DNA of 64,000 bases from CAYXDO01 sp964463485. Lineage in GTDB: Bacteria; Myxococcota; Kuafuiibacteriia; Kuafuiibacteriales; Kuafuiibacteriaceae. The stretch is from contig CAYXDO010000008.1 of NCBI GenBank assembly GCA_964463485.1, positions 61,174-125,173 of the forward strand, in the 5' to 3' direction. Shown piece after piece: positions 1-6,740 of the stretch (its first letter is position 1; every line of letters starts with the position of its first letter). The position numbers were made by a program, and so were the translations under genes. The notes under the pieces were generated by a model. The model searched no databases. It was not told where the DNA came from and worked only from the letters and a program-made list of their open reading frames with translations.

Positions 1-291
1 CGAATCGACACTGCGCTGTTCCCGTTTCATGAAGAGCTCGGACCGGAGATCTGCCTCTTCGAACCGCTCCTCGAACAGTCGCCAGCCGACTTCGGGGACG
101 AGCTCGAAGAAGGAGTCCGAACGGCCGCCAAAGCCCTGCTCGAAAACATGCCCAAGGAGATGCGGCGGATGATCGCTGAACAAGCCCACGAGCTCGGCGT
201 GCCGTTCGCCCGGTTCGTCGGAGAGAGTTTGAAACAGTTGAGTCAATTCCAAAGTCTCGACGCGTTGCTCGAGCAGATGACCGAACCATGA
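1..291 (+). CDS. C-terminal part of an unrecognised protein upstream of the Hsp70-like operon
   Basis: The reading frame is open from the first base and stops at TGA 289-291, giving 96 visible C-terminal residues. I recognise no family. The segment is rich in Glu and Leu and looks helical, with a stretch of charged residues followed by a hydrophobic helix. Its stop codon overlaps the next start in an ATGA (288-291), so it is very likely translationally coupled to the J-like, GrpE-like and DnaK-like genes downstream and may encode a client or partner of that chaperone set. The start and N-terminus lie outside the window. Confidence 0.6.
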   Translation, partial: RIDTALFPFHEELGPEICLFEPLLEQSPADFGDELEEGVRTAAKALLENMPKEMRRMIAEQAHELGVPFARFVGESLKQLSQFQSLDALLEQMTEP

Positions 292-641
292 GCGCACGAA
301 GGTGGAACTCACAACTCGGAGCGCGCTTCGAGCACGCCCGGGAGGCTCTCGGCGTCCAGCCCGGGGCTTCCGCGTCGGAGATCAAGGCCGCCTACCGCCG
401 AATGATCGCTCGATTTCCGCCGGACCGGGACGCCGAACGATTCGGAGCGATCCGCGCCGCCTACGAGCTGCTGGCCGATCCGATCGACGCAGCCGAGCAT
501 CTGCTCGTGACTCCCATCCCGTTCGTGGATCCATTCGAGTTCCCAGAAATTCCGAAGCTCGGGGCGCTCACCCGGAGGGTCCTCGAGGACGCGATCGGGC
601 GGCTCCCTGCGGAGCTCATCGGCGGGTTCGACGATGAGTGA
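288..641 (+). CDS. J-domain-like protein with a degenerate HPD motif
   Basis: A 117-residue protein. Residues 14-68 follow the J-domain pattern: a helix ending in LGV, then EIKAAYRRMI, then a loop and FGAIRAAYELLAD. The catalytic HPD tripeptide is PPD (residues 44-46), so His is replaced by Pro. In canonical J-domains HPD is needed to stimulate Hsp70 ATPase activity, so this may be a J-like adaptor rather than an activator (inference). There is no Gly/Phe region, zinc finger or C-terminal client-binding domain; the remaining ~50 residues are unassigned. It overlaps the upstream stop by ATGA and the downstream GrpE-like gene by 8 bases, which points to one operon. Confidence 0.75.
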   Translation: MSARRWNSQLGARFEHAREALGVQPGASASEIKAAYRRMIARFPPDRDAERFGAIRAAYELLADPIDAAEHLLVTPIPFVDPFEFPEIPKLGALTRRVLEDAIGRLPAELIGGFDDE

Positions 642-1182
642 CGAGCTTTCGGAGCTGAGCGCGGCGCTCAAGAAGCAAAGCAGAGCGCTCGTGGCTACTC
701 AGGCGGCGGCCGAGGCGTGCCTCGAAGGCGTCGCGAAGCTCGAGCAGAAGCTCGGTGCTCCGGCGCCGGTCGCCAAGGAGCCGGTCGCCAAGGACTCGTC
801 GGCCGACTGGATTCGAACGCTGCTTCCCGCGTGGGATGCGCTCGACGTCGTCGTTTCCGAGTCTCACCGACTCGAAGAGGCTCCCGTGAGCTGGATCGCG
901 CGGACGTTCGCCAAGGAGCGTGAAGCCGAAATGCTCGCGTTTGCGCGCGCGCTGAAGCTCCTGGCCACTCAGCTCGAGGGTACGCTCGAGCGCTGCGGAG
1001 TCACCGTCGATCGCGCGACAGGAATACCTTTCGACGCCGAGCGGCACCGCGTGATCGAGACCAGGAAAACAAGCCCCGGCGAGGCTCCTGGAGTGGTGGT
1101 GGCGGTGATTCGCCCCGGATACTCGTTCGAGGGCAAGAGAGTACGAGAGGCGGACGTAGTCGTGGGAGCAGCACATGAGTGA
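634..1182 (+). CDS. GrpE-like nucleotide exchange factor
   Basis: A 182-residue protein. The N-terminal half is helical, matching the GrpE coiled-coil stalk. The C-terminal third carries the beta-wing signature: GIPFDAERHRV, then VVAVIRPGYSFEGKRVR and a final VVVG. GrpE dimers release ADP from DnaK in the cytoplasm. The protein is near normal family length but diverged, fitting a paralogue dedicated to the adjacent non-canonical DnaK. The start overlaps the J-like gene and the end overlaps the DnaK-like gene by 8 bases. Family assignment is good; specificity for the neighbouring Hsp70 is inferred from gene order. Confidence 0.85.
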   Translation: MSDELSELSAALKKQSRALVATQAAAEACLEGVAKLEQKLGAPAPVAKEPVAKDSSADWIRTLLPAWDALDVVVSESHRLEEAPVSWIARTFAKEREAEMLAFARALKLLATQLEGTLERCGVTVDRATGIPFDAERHRVIETRKTSPGEAPGVVVAVIRPGYSFEGKRVREADVVVGAAHE

Positions 1183-2926
1183 TATCGTCGTCGGAATAGA
1201 CCTTGGGACCACCAACTCATTGGTGGGTGCGGTCATCAACGGCCACCTGAAGCTGTTTTCAGACGCAGAGGGTCGGGAGCTCCTGCCGTCGGCGGTGGCC
1301 ATGGACGAGTCCGGTAAGTTGGTCGTCGGTCGTGCCGCGCGCAATCGAAGGCTCCTCGACCCCACCGGCACCGCCCTGTCGGTCAAACGCAAGATGGGTA
1401 CCGACGTCAACGTTAGGGTAGGCAAGCGGGAGCTTTCGCCGCAAGAAGTGAGCGCGCTCGTGCTCGGAGGGTTGTTGGACTGGGTCCAGACCGCAACCGG
1501 CCAGCGTCCCAAGCGAGCAGTCATCACTGTCCCCGCCTACTTCGGAGAAGCGCAGCGCCAGGCCACGCGCGATGCCGGTGAGATCGCTGGGTTGAAGGTC
1601 GAGCGCCTGGTCAACGAGCCGACCGCCGCGGCGCTCACGTACCAAACCGGCAGCGAGGAGCGCGTGCTCGTCTATGACTTCGGGGGCGGTACTTTCGACG
1701 TCTCCGTGCTCGAACGAGACCAAGGATTTCTGGAGGTCAAGGCCAGTCGCGGAGATACTCAGCTCGGCGGGGACGACGTCGACCAGGCCTTGGTGCGCCT
1801 GATTTTGGATCGAGTGAGTGTGAGTGGGTCGCGTGGCGCGATCGAGAAGGATCCGCGGGCCATGGTGCGGCTTCTGGATGCGGCGGAGCGGGCCAAAATG
1901 GCGCTCTCGACCCGCGACGACGTCGAAGTCATCGAGCCTTACATAACGGGACAAGGGGCGAGCGGAATTCACGTCGAGTGCCGGCTGACTCGAGAAGACC
2001 TCGACCAGGCTTCGGAGCCCTTCGTGGCTCGAACACTGACCGAGGTGGAGCGAGCGCTCGGCGATGCGCGCATCAAAGGCAAACATCTCGATCGAGTGCT
2101 GCTCGTGGGCGGTTCGAGCCGCCTGCCGCTCGTGGCCGAGCGCGTGTCCGAGCTGCTGGATCAACCCGCGTATGCCGAGATGGACGCCGATCGGGCGGTC
2201 GGGCTCGGCGCGTCCATTCTGGCGGGCCGAGCCACGGGTGAGGATGTGGCGGAGGTGCTCGTCGACATCGCTCCGCACTCGATTTCGATCGGAGTCCATG
2301 ACTCCGCGATGCCCATGTTCGCTCTTCCGGATTTCGACGAGCTGATGGCGGCGAAGTTGATCAAGAAGGACACCGCCGTTCCGGTGGAGCGAAAAGAGAC
2401 CTTCTACACGACCGTCGACGACCAGACGAGCATCCGAGCTCCAATTACGCAGGGCGAGGGGTCTCGCTGCGGAGACAACATTCCGCTCGGCGAGATCGAG
2501 GTGCTCGACCTCCCGCCGTCTCCGGCGGGGAGCGCGGTCGACGTACGTGTTCGACTCGATCTCTCGGGAATCTTGCACGTGTCCGCGACGCACCGGGCTT
2601 CGGAGCGAACTCAGACGGTGATCATTTCGCACAGCCCCTATCGACTCTCCGAACAGCGGCGCGAGCAATCCCGGAGGGAGATGGAAGCCATTCGCGCCCA
2701 CGAGCCCGGCGCCGTCGAGGAGAGTTTGGGTCCCGACGAAGCCGAGCTCAGACTGGCCCAAGCAATGGTCGCGCGGGCGGAGCGAGCGATCGAGAAAGCA
2801 GAGCCTGGAGAGCCGAGTCAGGCGGCTCAGGAAGCGCTGGGAGCTCTCCTCAAAGCCATCGAAAATCGTGGGCCGAGCCTCGAGGCGGAGCTCGACGCGC
2901 TCAGCGACGCGCTGCTGGAGTTATGA
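1175..2926 (+). CDS. DnaK-like Hsp70 chaperone (short paralogue)
   Basis: A 583-residue protein, shorter than the usual ~640. Hsp70 ATPase signatures are clear: GIDLGTTNS near the start, VITVPAYFGEAQRQATRDA, VNEPTAAALTY, DFGGGTFDVSVLE and LLVGGSSRLPLV. A substrate-binding beta domain follows, then a helical lid that is shortened and lacks the acidic C-terminal tail of housekeeping DnaK. It is the last gene of a J-like/GrpE-like/DnaK-like operon whose ATG overlaps the grpE-like gene. The order J, GrpE, DnaK differs from the common grpE-dnaK-dnaJ heat-shock order. I read it as a specialised second Hsp70 system rather than the housekeeping one, so I leave the symbol empty. Confidence 0.92.
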   Translation: MSDIVVGIDLGTTNSLVGAVINGHLKLFSDAEGRELLPSAVAMDESGKLVVGRAARNRRLLDPTGTALSVKRKMGTDVNVRVGKRELSPQEVSALVLGGLLDWVQTATGQRPKRAVITVPAYFGEAQRQATRDAGEIAGLKVERLVNEPTAAALTYQTGSEERVLVYDFGGGTFDVSVLERDQGFLEVKASRGDTQLGGDDVDQALVRLILDRVSVSGSRGAIEKDPRAMVRLLDAAERAKMALSTRDDVEVIEPYITGQGASGIHVECRLTREDLDQASEPFVARTLTEVERALGDARIKGKHLDRVLLVGGSSRLPLVAERVSELLDQPAYAEMDADRAVGLGASILAGRATGEDVAEVLVDIAPHSISIGVHDSAMPMFALPDFDELMAAKLIKKDTAVPVERKETFYTTVDDQTSIRAPITQGEGSRCGDNIPLGEIEVLDLPPSPAGSAVDVRVRLDLSGILHVSATHRASERTQTVIISHSPYRLSEQRREQSRREMEAIRAHEPGAVEESLGPDEAELRLAQAMVARAERAIEKAEPGEPSQAAQEALGALLKAIENRGPSLEAELDALSDALLEL

Positions 2927-3001
2927 GTCCGGCGGCGAAACGGTAGGCGGTCTCGAGCTCGAGGGCGCCGGCCTCGCTCCCGGACCTGGAGAGATCGGGG
3001 A

Positions 3002-3448
3002 TCACTCCCGCCCTTCCGCGTGCTTCACGAGCGACGCGAATACCTCGTCGAGCGTAGACGTGAGCTTGCGCTTCATGACCAGCTTGTCGAGGAGCCACCC
3101 GACCGGGCCGAACTTGACCTCGTACTCCAGCGACTGCGTGATCCGCGTGCTGGCTCCAGCAGGATCTATCCGCGTGACCCACCGCATGAAGTGGATCGGC
3201 CAGTCGCTTTGGGCCACTTCGAGCCCGACCGCGCGTCCGTCCTCCCAGTGGGTCACGCGCTCGACGACCCTACCCTTGGGCACGAGCTCGCACGCACGCT
3301 CCGCTCCCACGCCGGTTCTGCACGCCCCTAGGAAGGTCGCCTTTCGGACCGTCGGATTGTAGCGCTGGACCGCCTCGAGGTCGGACAAGAGCGCCCAGAC
3401 CCTCTCGGGTGGGCAGTTGGCTTGCACTTCGTGATGGATCGTCGTCAT
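3002..3448 (-). CDS. SRPBCC (START/polyketide-cyclase-like) family protein
   Basis: I take the ATG at 3448 (protein begins MTTIHHEVQ, 148 residues); a longer in-frame start at 3511 would run through the operator-like inverted repeat. The sequence has the SRPBCC opening (EVQANCPPERVWALLSDLEAVQRYNP) and the alternating strands typical of this lipid- or hydrophobic-ligand-binding fold. The ligand cannot be read from sequence. It is divergent from the ArsR gene and shares the intergenic operator with it, so it is probably controlled by that repressor. A second SRPBCC protein lies just downstream of the regulator. Confidence 0.8.
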   Translation of the reverse strand: MTTIHHEVQANCPPERVWALLSDLEAVQRYNPTVRKATFLGACRTGVGAERACELVPKGRVVERVTHWEDGRAVGLEVAQSDWPIHFMRWVTRIDPAGASTRITQSLEYEVKFGPVGWLLDKLVMKRKLTSTLDEVFASLVKHAEGRE

Positions 3449-3468
3449 GTATCTCTCCACAAGCGGAT

Positions 3469-3516
3469 ACTTGTGGTGTACCACGCGACCCCGTGGTACA
3501 CAAGTCGTCACTTGTG
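3469..3516. promoter_or_regulatory. Operator-like inverted repeat between the SRPBCC and ArsR genes
   Basis: Two arms face each other: ACTTGTGGTGTACCACG (3469-3485) and CGTGGTACACAAGT (3492-3505). They are complementary apart from a GTG insertion in the left arm. The left arm itself contains the short palindrome GTGGT-GT-ACCAC. A further ACTTGTG (3510-3516) runs straight into the chosen GTG start of the arsR-type gene. Its position between divergent genes, one encoding a small winged-helix repressor, makes it the natural autoregulatory site. This is inferred from symmetry and placement. Confidence 0.6.
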
Positions 3517-3831
3517 AAGCGATCCGAACGACAGACGGCCCTCGCGCTCAAGGCGCTGGGCGAACCGCGGCGCGTGGAGATCCTGCGTGTGCTCCGGGCG
3601 GGGCCGCGCGCGGTCGGAGAGATCGCGGCCGAGGTCGATGTCACACAGCAGGCTGCCTCGCAGCACCTTGCGGTGCTTGGCAAGGCGGGGCTCGTCGAGG
3701 CGCGCAAGGAGGGAACCAAGCACCTCTATGCCATCAAGCGAGATGGCTTTGCGCCCGTCGCAGCCTTCGTTGAGAGCTTCTGGGCGCCTCGGCTCGAGGC
3801 ACTCAAGGAAGAGGTCGAGAAGAAGCGATGA
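3514..3831 (+). CDS. ArsR-family winged-helix repressor
   Basis: I prefer the GTG at 3514 (105 residues, beginning VKRSERQTALALKALGEP). In-frame GTGs at 3493 and further upstream would place the operator inside the gene. The core is a classic ArsR winged helix: ALGEPRRVEILRVLRAG, the recognition helix QQAASQHLAVLGKAGLV and the wing EARKEGTKHLYAI. I see no obvious metal-binding Cys pair, so it may sense something other than metal. No Shine-Dalgarno is visible, so it may be leaderless. Its TGA overlaps the ATG of the next gene (ATGA, 3828-3831). This ArsR plus AHSA1/SRPBCC arrangement is common in Actinobacteria and Myxococcota. Confidence 0.88.
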   Translation: MKRSERQTALALKALGEPRRVEILRVLRAGPRAVGEIAAEVDVTQQAASQHLAVLGKAGLVEARKEGTKHLYAIKRDGFAPVAAFVESFWAPRLEALKEEVEKKR

Positions 3832-4274
3832 GCGAGACCTTCCGGACCACCATAGACATCGCGGCGACGCCGGAGCAGGTGTTCGATCACTTCGTGTTGC
3901 CCGAGCTGCTCGTGCGGTGGATGGGTGACTTCGCGCGTCTTGAAGCGGTGGACGGTGGCGTGTTCTCGGTCGACATCAACGGCGTCCTCATCCGTGGGCA
4001 CTTCGTCCGTGTGAACCGGCCGCATCTCATCGAGGTCGCCTGGGGCGAGGCAGGCAACGACGCGATGCCCCCCGGGGCCACCAGGCTCCGAGTGACCTTC
4101 GAGGCACGCGGTGCCCAGACCCGCGTCGTGCTCGAGCACGACGGCCTCGTGCCGACCGAAGCGGCGAAGCACGCGATCGGCTGGCCGCACTTCATCGAAC
4201 GTCTTCGCGTCGCGGCGGGCGGCGGTGACCCAGGGCCAGATCCATGGAAGTCGGGACCGCGCCGATCGGGTTGA
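3828..4274 (+). CDS. AHSA1-type SRPBCC domain protein
   Basis: A 148-residue protein opening with FRTTIDIAATPEQVFDHFVLPELLVRWMG, the typical start of activator-of-Hsp90-ATPase-1-like SRPBCC proteins, where an aromatic 'W.G' follows the first helices. It ends with the long C-terminal helix characteristic of the fold (HFIERLRVAAGG). It is coupled to the ArsR gene by an ATGA overlap, so the two are co-expressed. The name AHSA1 reflects fold similarity only; a role in Hsp90 activation is not implied. The small-molecule ligand is unknown. Confidence 0.82.
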   Translation: MSETFRTTIDIAATPEQVFDHFVLPELLVRWMGDFARLEAVDGGVFSVDINGVLIRGHFVRVNRPHLIEVAWGEAGNDAMPPGATRLRVTFEARGAQTRVVLEHDGLVPTEAAKHAIGWPHFIERLRVAAGGGDPGPDPWKSGPRRSG

Positions 4275-4314
4275 GATTTTTCCAGCCGTTGAAGATCGAT
4301 CGAAGCTCGGACTT

Positions 4315-4383
4315 TCGTGCTCGTGCTCGAGCCGAAGAATTCCGAGCACGAGCACGAACGAGCACGAACGAGCACGAGCACGA
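4315..4383. repeat. Hexamer-based inverted repeat with two alternative right arms
   Basis: The left arm TCGTGCTCGTGCTCG (4315-4329) is perfectly complementary to CGAGCACGAGCACGA at 4343-4357 (15-bp stem, 13-base loop) and again at 4369-4383. The arms are short tandem runs of CGAGCA-type hexamers. It lies 3' of the AHSA1-like gene and could act as a transcription stop or mRNA-end structure, but no T-tract follows. The same design built from GGGCAC hexamers occurs at 55775-55970. Confidence 0.8.
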
Positions 4384-4536
4384 TTTCATGGGAAGTCCAA
4401 CCCGATGGGCGCTCTAGCGGAGCGTCGTTTGGATGAGTCGAGTCAGCATGTGGACGACCCGTTTGAGGAGCTTCCGGGCGTCTTCCACCCGCAACAATGA
4501 TGCTGCGGCAGATCACACCAAGGTGCAAAGTTCGAC

Positions 4537-5640
4537 GTGAGCGGGTCGCGTAGCGATGAGTGCGAGTGGCTTACTCGAAGCGCGAAGAGTGGCTGGGCGC
4601 GAAGCGCGATTGACCTCGTGACCCTCCTTCGATACGACGCGCCGGTGCGGCCCCTGTTCATTCGTCGGTCGTCCCGGACGCTGGGATCCTTCGATACGCC
4701 GGAGTCGAAGGTGACTCAGGGCTCGGTCGAGAAGTTCCTGCTCGAGCTCCCGGACGGAAATGCCATCGAGGCCGTGCTCCTCGGTCACTTTGGGCCGAGG
4801 GTTGCGTTGTTGCTCGAGGCAGACGCGGCCATCGAGCGGAGACTTGGGCGGGCGCCGCTTCGCGCTTGGGCTCGTTTGCAGCGTAAGATTTCGTGGGAGA
4901 CCTGTGTGTCGACGCAGGTTGGCTGTGCGCTCGACTGCCGCTTCTGCGCTTCGTCCACGGTGCCTTTCCTCCGTAATCTCACGTCCGACGAGCTCGAGTC
5001 CGAGATCGCGGCGATTGAATCGAGGATTCCGGCCGGAGGTCGGCTGCGCAAGGTCCTGTTTGCCGGAATCGGTGAGCCGCTCCTGAATTATCCGGCGATC
5101 GCTTCCGTCATTCGCGCCCTCTTGTCTCGAGGCATAGCTGCCAAGGTGAACACGGTCGGAGTCATCCCATCGCTCGAGTCCTTGTTCGCTGACGGTCTCG
5201 AGGTCGAGCTCGCGGTATCGATTCACGCGCCGAACGACGAGCTTCGCGCGGAGCTCATGCCGGCGGGAAAGGGCTACAAGCTCGCCGAGATCAAAGGCAT
5301 GCTGTCGAGGGCCCCGGCTTCGATCCGCTTCATCGAGCTGAAGTATCTGCTGCTCGACGGAGTCAACGACTCGCCAGACCATGCCACAGAGCTCGCGGAG
5401 TTTGCGCGCGGCCTCGAGGCAACGGTTTGCCTTCAGATCTACAATCGCATCGAGGGGCTCGGCTACGAGGGATCGCCGGCCGAGAGAGTCCGAGCTTTCG
5501 CGTCGCAGCTTCGCGGAGCAGGGGCTCGGGTCGACATCCTCAACTCGAACCTCGGTGGGACGGTCGACGGAGGTTGTGGTCAGCTTCGCGCCCGGATTCT
5601 CCCGAGAAACTCCGCGCCGCACCCTGAGGCCACCGCATGA
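4537..5640 (+). CDS. RlmN/Cfr-like radical SAM RNA methyltransferase
   Basis: A 367-residue protein with the RlmN/Cfr catalytic set. CxxxCxxC (Cys130, 134, 137) binds the 4Fe-4S cluster, Cys123 sits in TCVSTQVGC, and the C-terminal Cys347 in GGCGQL is the position that is methylated in RlmN. GIGEPLLN matches the SAM-binding GGE-type motif. RlmN methylates A2503 of 23S rRNA and A37 of some tRNAs; this divergent copy could be a second RlmN or a Cfr-like enzyme. The N-terminal region before the core is short and starts in low-quality sequence (GTG 4537); a GTG at 4618 is an alternative. Its TGA overlaps the next ATG. Confidence 0.82.
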   Translation: MSGSRSDECEWLTRSAKSGWARSAIDLVTLLRYDAPVRPLFIRRSSRTLGSFDTPESKVTQGSVEKFLLELPDGNAIEAVLLGHFGPRVALLLEADAAIERRLGRAPLRAWARLQRKISWETCVSTQVGCALDCRFCASSTVPFLRNLTSDELESEIAAIESRIPAGGRLRKVLFAGIGEPLLNYPAIASVIRALLSRGIAAKVNTVGVIPSLESLFADGLEVELAVSIHAPNDELRAELMPAGKGYKLAEIKGMLSRAPASIRFIELKYLLLDGVNDSPDHATELAEFARGLEATVCLQIYNRIEGLGYEGSPAERVRAFASQLRGAGARVDILNSNLGGTVDGGCGQLRARILPRNSAPHPEATA

Positions 5641-6227
5641 GTGTACGAAAGGTCCAGACGAAGAAGCGACGAGAGTCGACGGTCATCCTCGGCGGGCGTT
5701 ATGGCAATACTCCTTTGAGTATTCCCAAGACGCTCGTCGGCGTAGAGCCAACGCCCGCCGCGGTCAGACGAGCCGTTTTCGAGGCGCTCCCGGACTTGCA
5801 GGGCAAGCAACTCCTGGATTTGTACGCTGGCATCGGCGCGATCGGGCTCGAAGCGATTTCGCGCGGCGCGACAAAGGTGACCTGCGTGGAATCGAAGAAG
5901 GCGGCCAAAGCCGCGATCACCGCGAACGCGCAGGCGATCGACGAGGCCGCCCATGTCACGGTGATGTCGATGGCGGTCGAGGAGGCGCTCACCGTCCTGC
6001 CAGACGGGCGCTTCTTCGCCGCGGTGGCGCACCCACCCGACGCGATGGCGCGACCGGCGGCGGTGACTCTGTTCAAGCTCCTGACGCGGAAGCTCGAGGC
6101 GCTGGGCAGACTCGCGATCGTCCATCCCCAGACCGAGTCGCTGCCGGACCCAGGGCCGCTCTGGAAAAAAGCCGGCGAGGAGCTGATCGGTGGGCTGTTG
6201 GTATCGATGTACACGAAGACCGGCTGA
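5637..6227 (+). CDS. RsmD-like class I SAM-dependent methyltransferase
   Basis: A 196-residue protein, close to RsmD length. The order of motifs is that of RsmD: GGRYGNTPL, then EPTPAAVRRAVFEAL (RsmD has RPT..RVREALF), then the SAM-binding motif LLDLYAGIGAIGLEAISRGA and VTCVESKKAAKA. RsmD makes m2G966 in 16S rRNA using a catalytic DPPY/NPPY motif. Here the corresponding segment reads AHPPDAM, so both the first and last residues are changed, and activity on a base amine is doubtful. It is coupled by ATGA to the RlmN-like gene, suggesting a joint RNA-modification role. Confidence 0.75.
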   Translation: MSVRKVQTKKRRESTVILGGRYGNTPLSIPKTLVGVEPTPAAVRRAVFEALPDLQGKQLLDLYAGIGAIGLEAISRGATKVTCVESKKAAKAAITANAQAIDEAAHVTVMSMAVEEALTVLPDGRFFAAVAHPPDAMARPAAVTLFKLLTRKLEALGRLAIVHPQTESLPDPGPLWKKAGEELIGGLLVSMYTKTG

Positions 6228-6251
6228 CTTCGGTCGACAGGCGGCCCGCTC

Positions 6252-6740
6252 GTGGCGCTCGACCACGCCGAGGTCATGAGAGCAGCTGAACAGGTATGGG
6301 TGCCTGCGGCGCTCCAAGGGACGCGGACGACGGTTCTGAGTCGACTCATCCCGGCGCTCACGGCGCGCCGGTATTTTCGGCTCGACGCGGACGACGATAT
6401 TGGGTACAGCCCCTCGATAGTGCTCAGTTCTCACACGTTCAAACCGTTCACCCGAATCCTCACGCAAGGCTCTCATGAGGTGGTGTTCAAGCCTGCAGGC
6501 GACTTCGTGTTGAGTTGCGTTGCTCGAGTTTCGAGCACAGCGGGGGGAGAAGATCCACCGGTCGATTTCATCGAGCTCAGAATCGCCCACGAGCACGGAG
6601 TGCGGATCCCACTGAACCATGCCGTAGGCGGCATCTTCCTCCCGGTGGGCTCCGAGATCGCAATTCCGGGACGTGGAACGGCTGAACCGGACCCAAACCG
6701 AGCGCGCGCCCAGGTGCTGATCTCTGGCTTTGGAACTTGA
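6252..6740 (+). CDS. Unrecognised 162-residue protein at the left edge of the island
   Basis: GTG start at 6252. I recognise no family. The sequence looks like an alpha/beta or beta-rich domain with conserved-looking segments YFRLDADDDIGYSPS and VDFIELRIAHEHGVRIPLN. There is no signal peptide or membrane segment. Its stop lies inside the start of the GAP1-like gene (TTG at 6730), so the two are coupled. In such GTPase-associated loci a small first gene often accompanies the large protein; here its role is unknown. Confidence 0.7.
   Translation: MALDHAEVMRAAEQVWVPAALQGTRTTVLSRLIPALTARRYFRLDADDDIGYSPSIVLSSHTFKPFTRILTQGSHEVVFKPAGDFVLSCVARVSSTAGGEDPPVDFIELRIAHEHGVRIPLNHAVGGIFLPVGSEIAIPGRGTAEPDPNRARAQVLISGFGT

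Noticed and set aside
1259..2761. 500-residue minus-strand frame opposite the DnaK-like gene
   Set aside because: GC-rich codon bias leaves the complementary frame open; the plus strand carries clear Hsp70 motifs.
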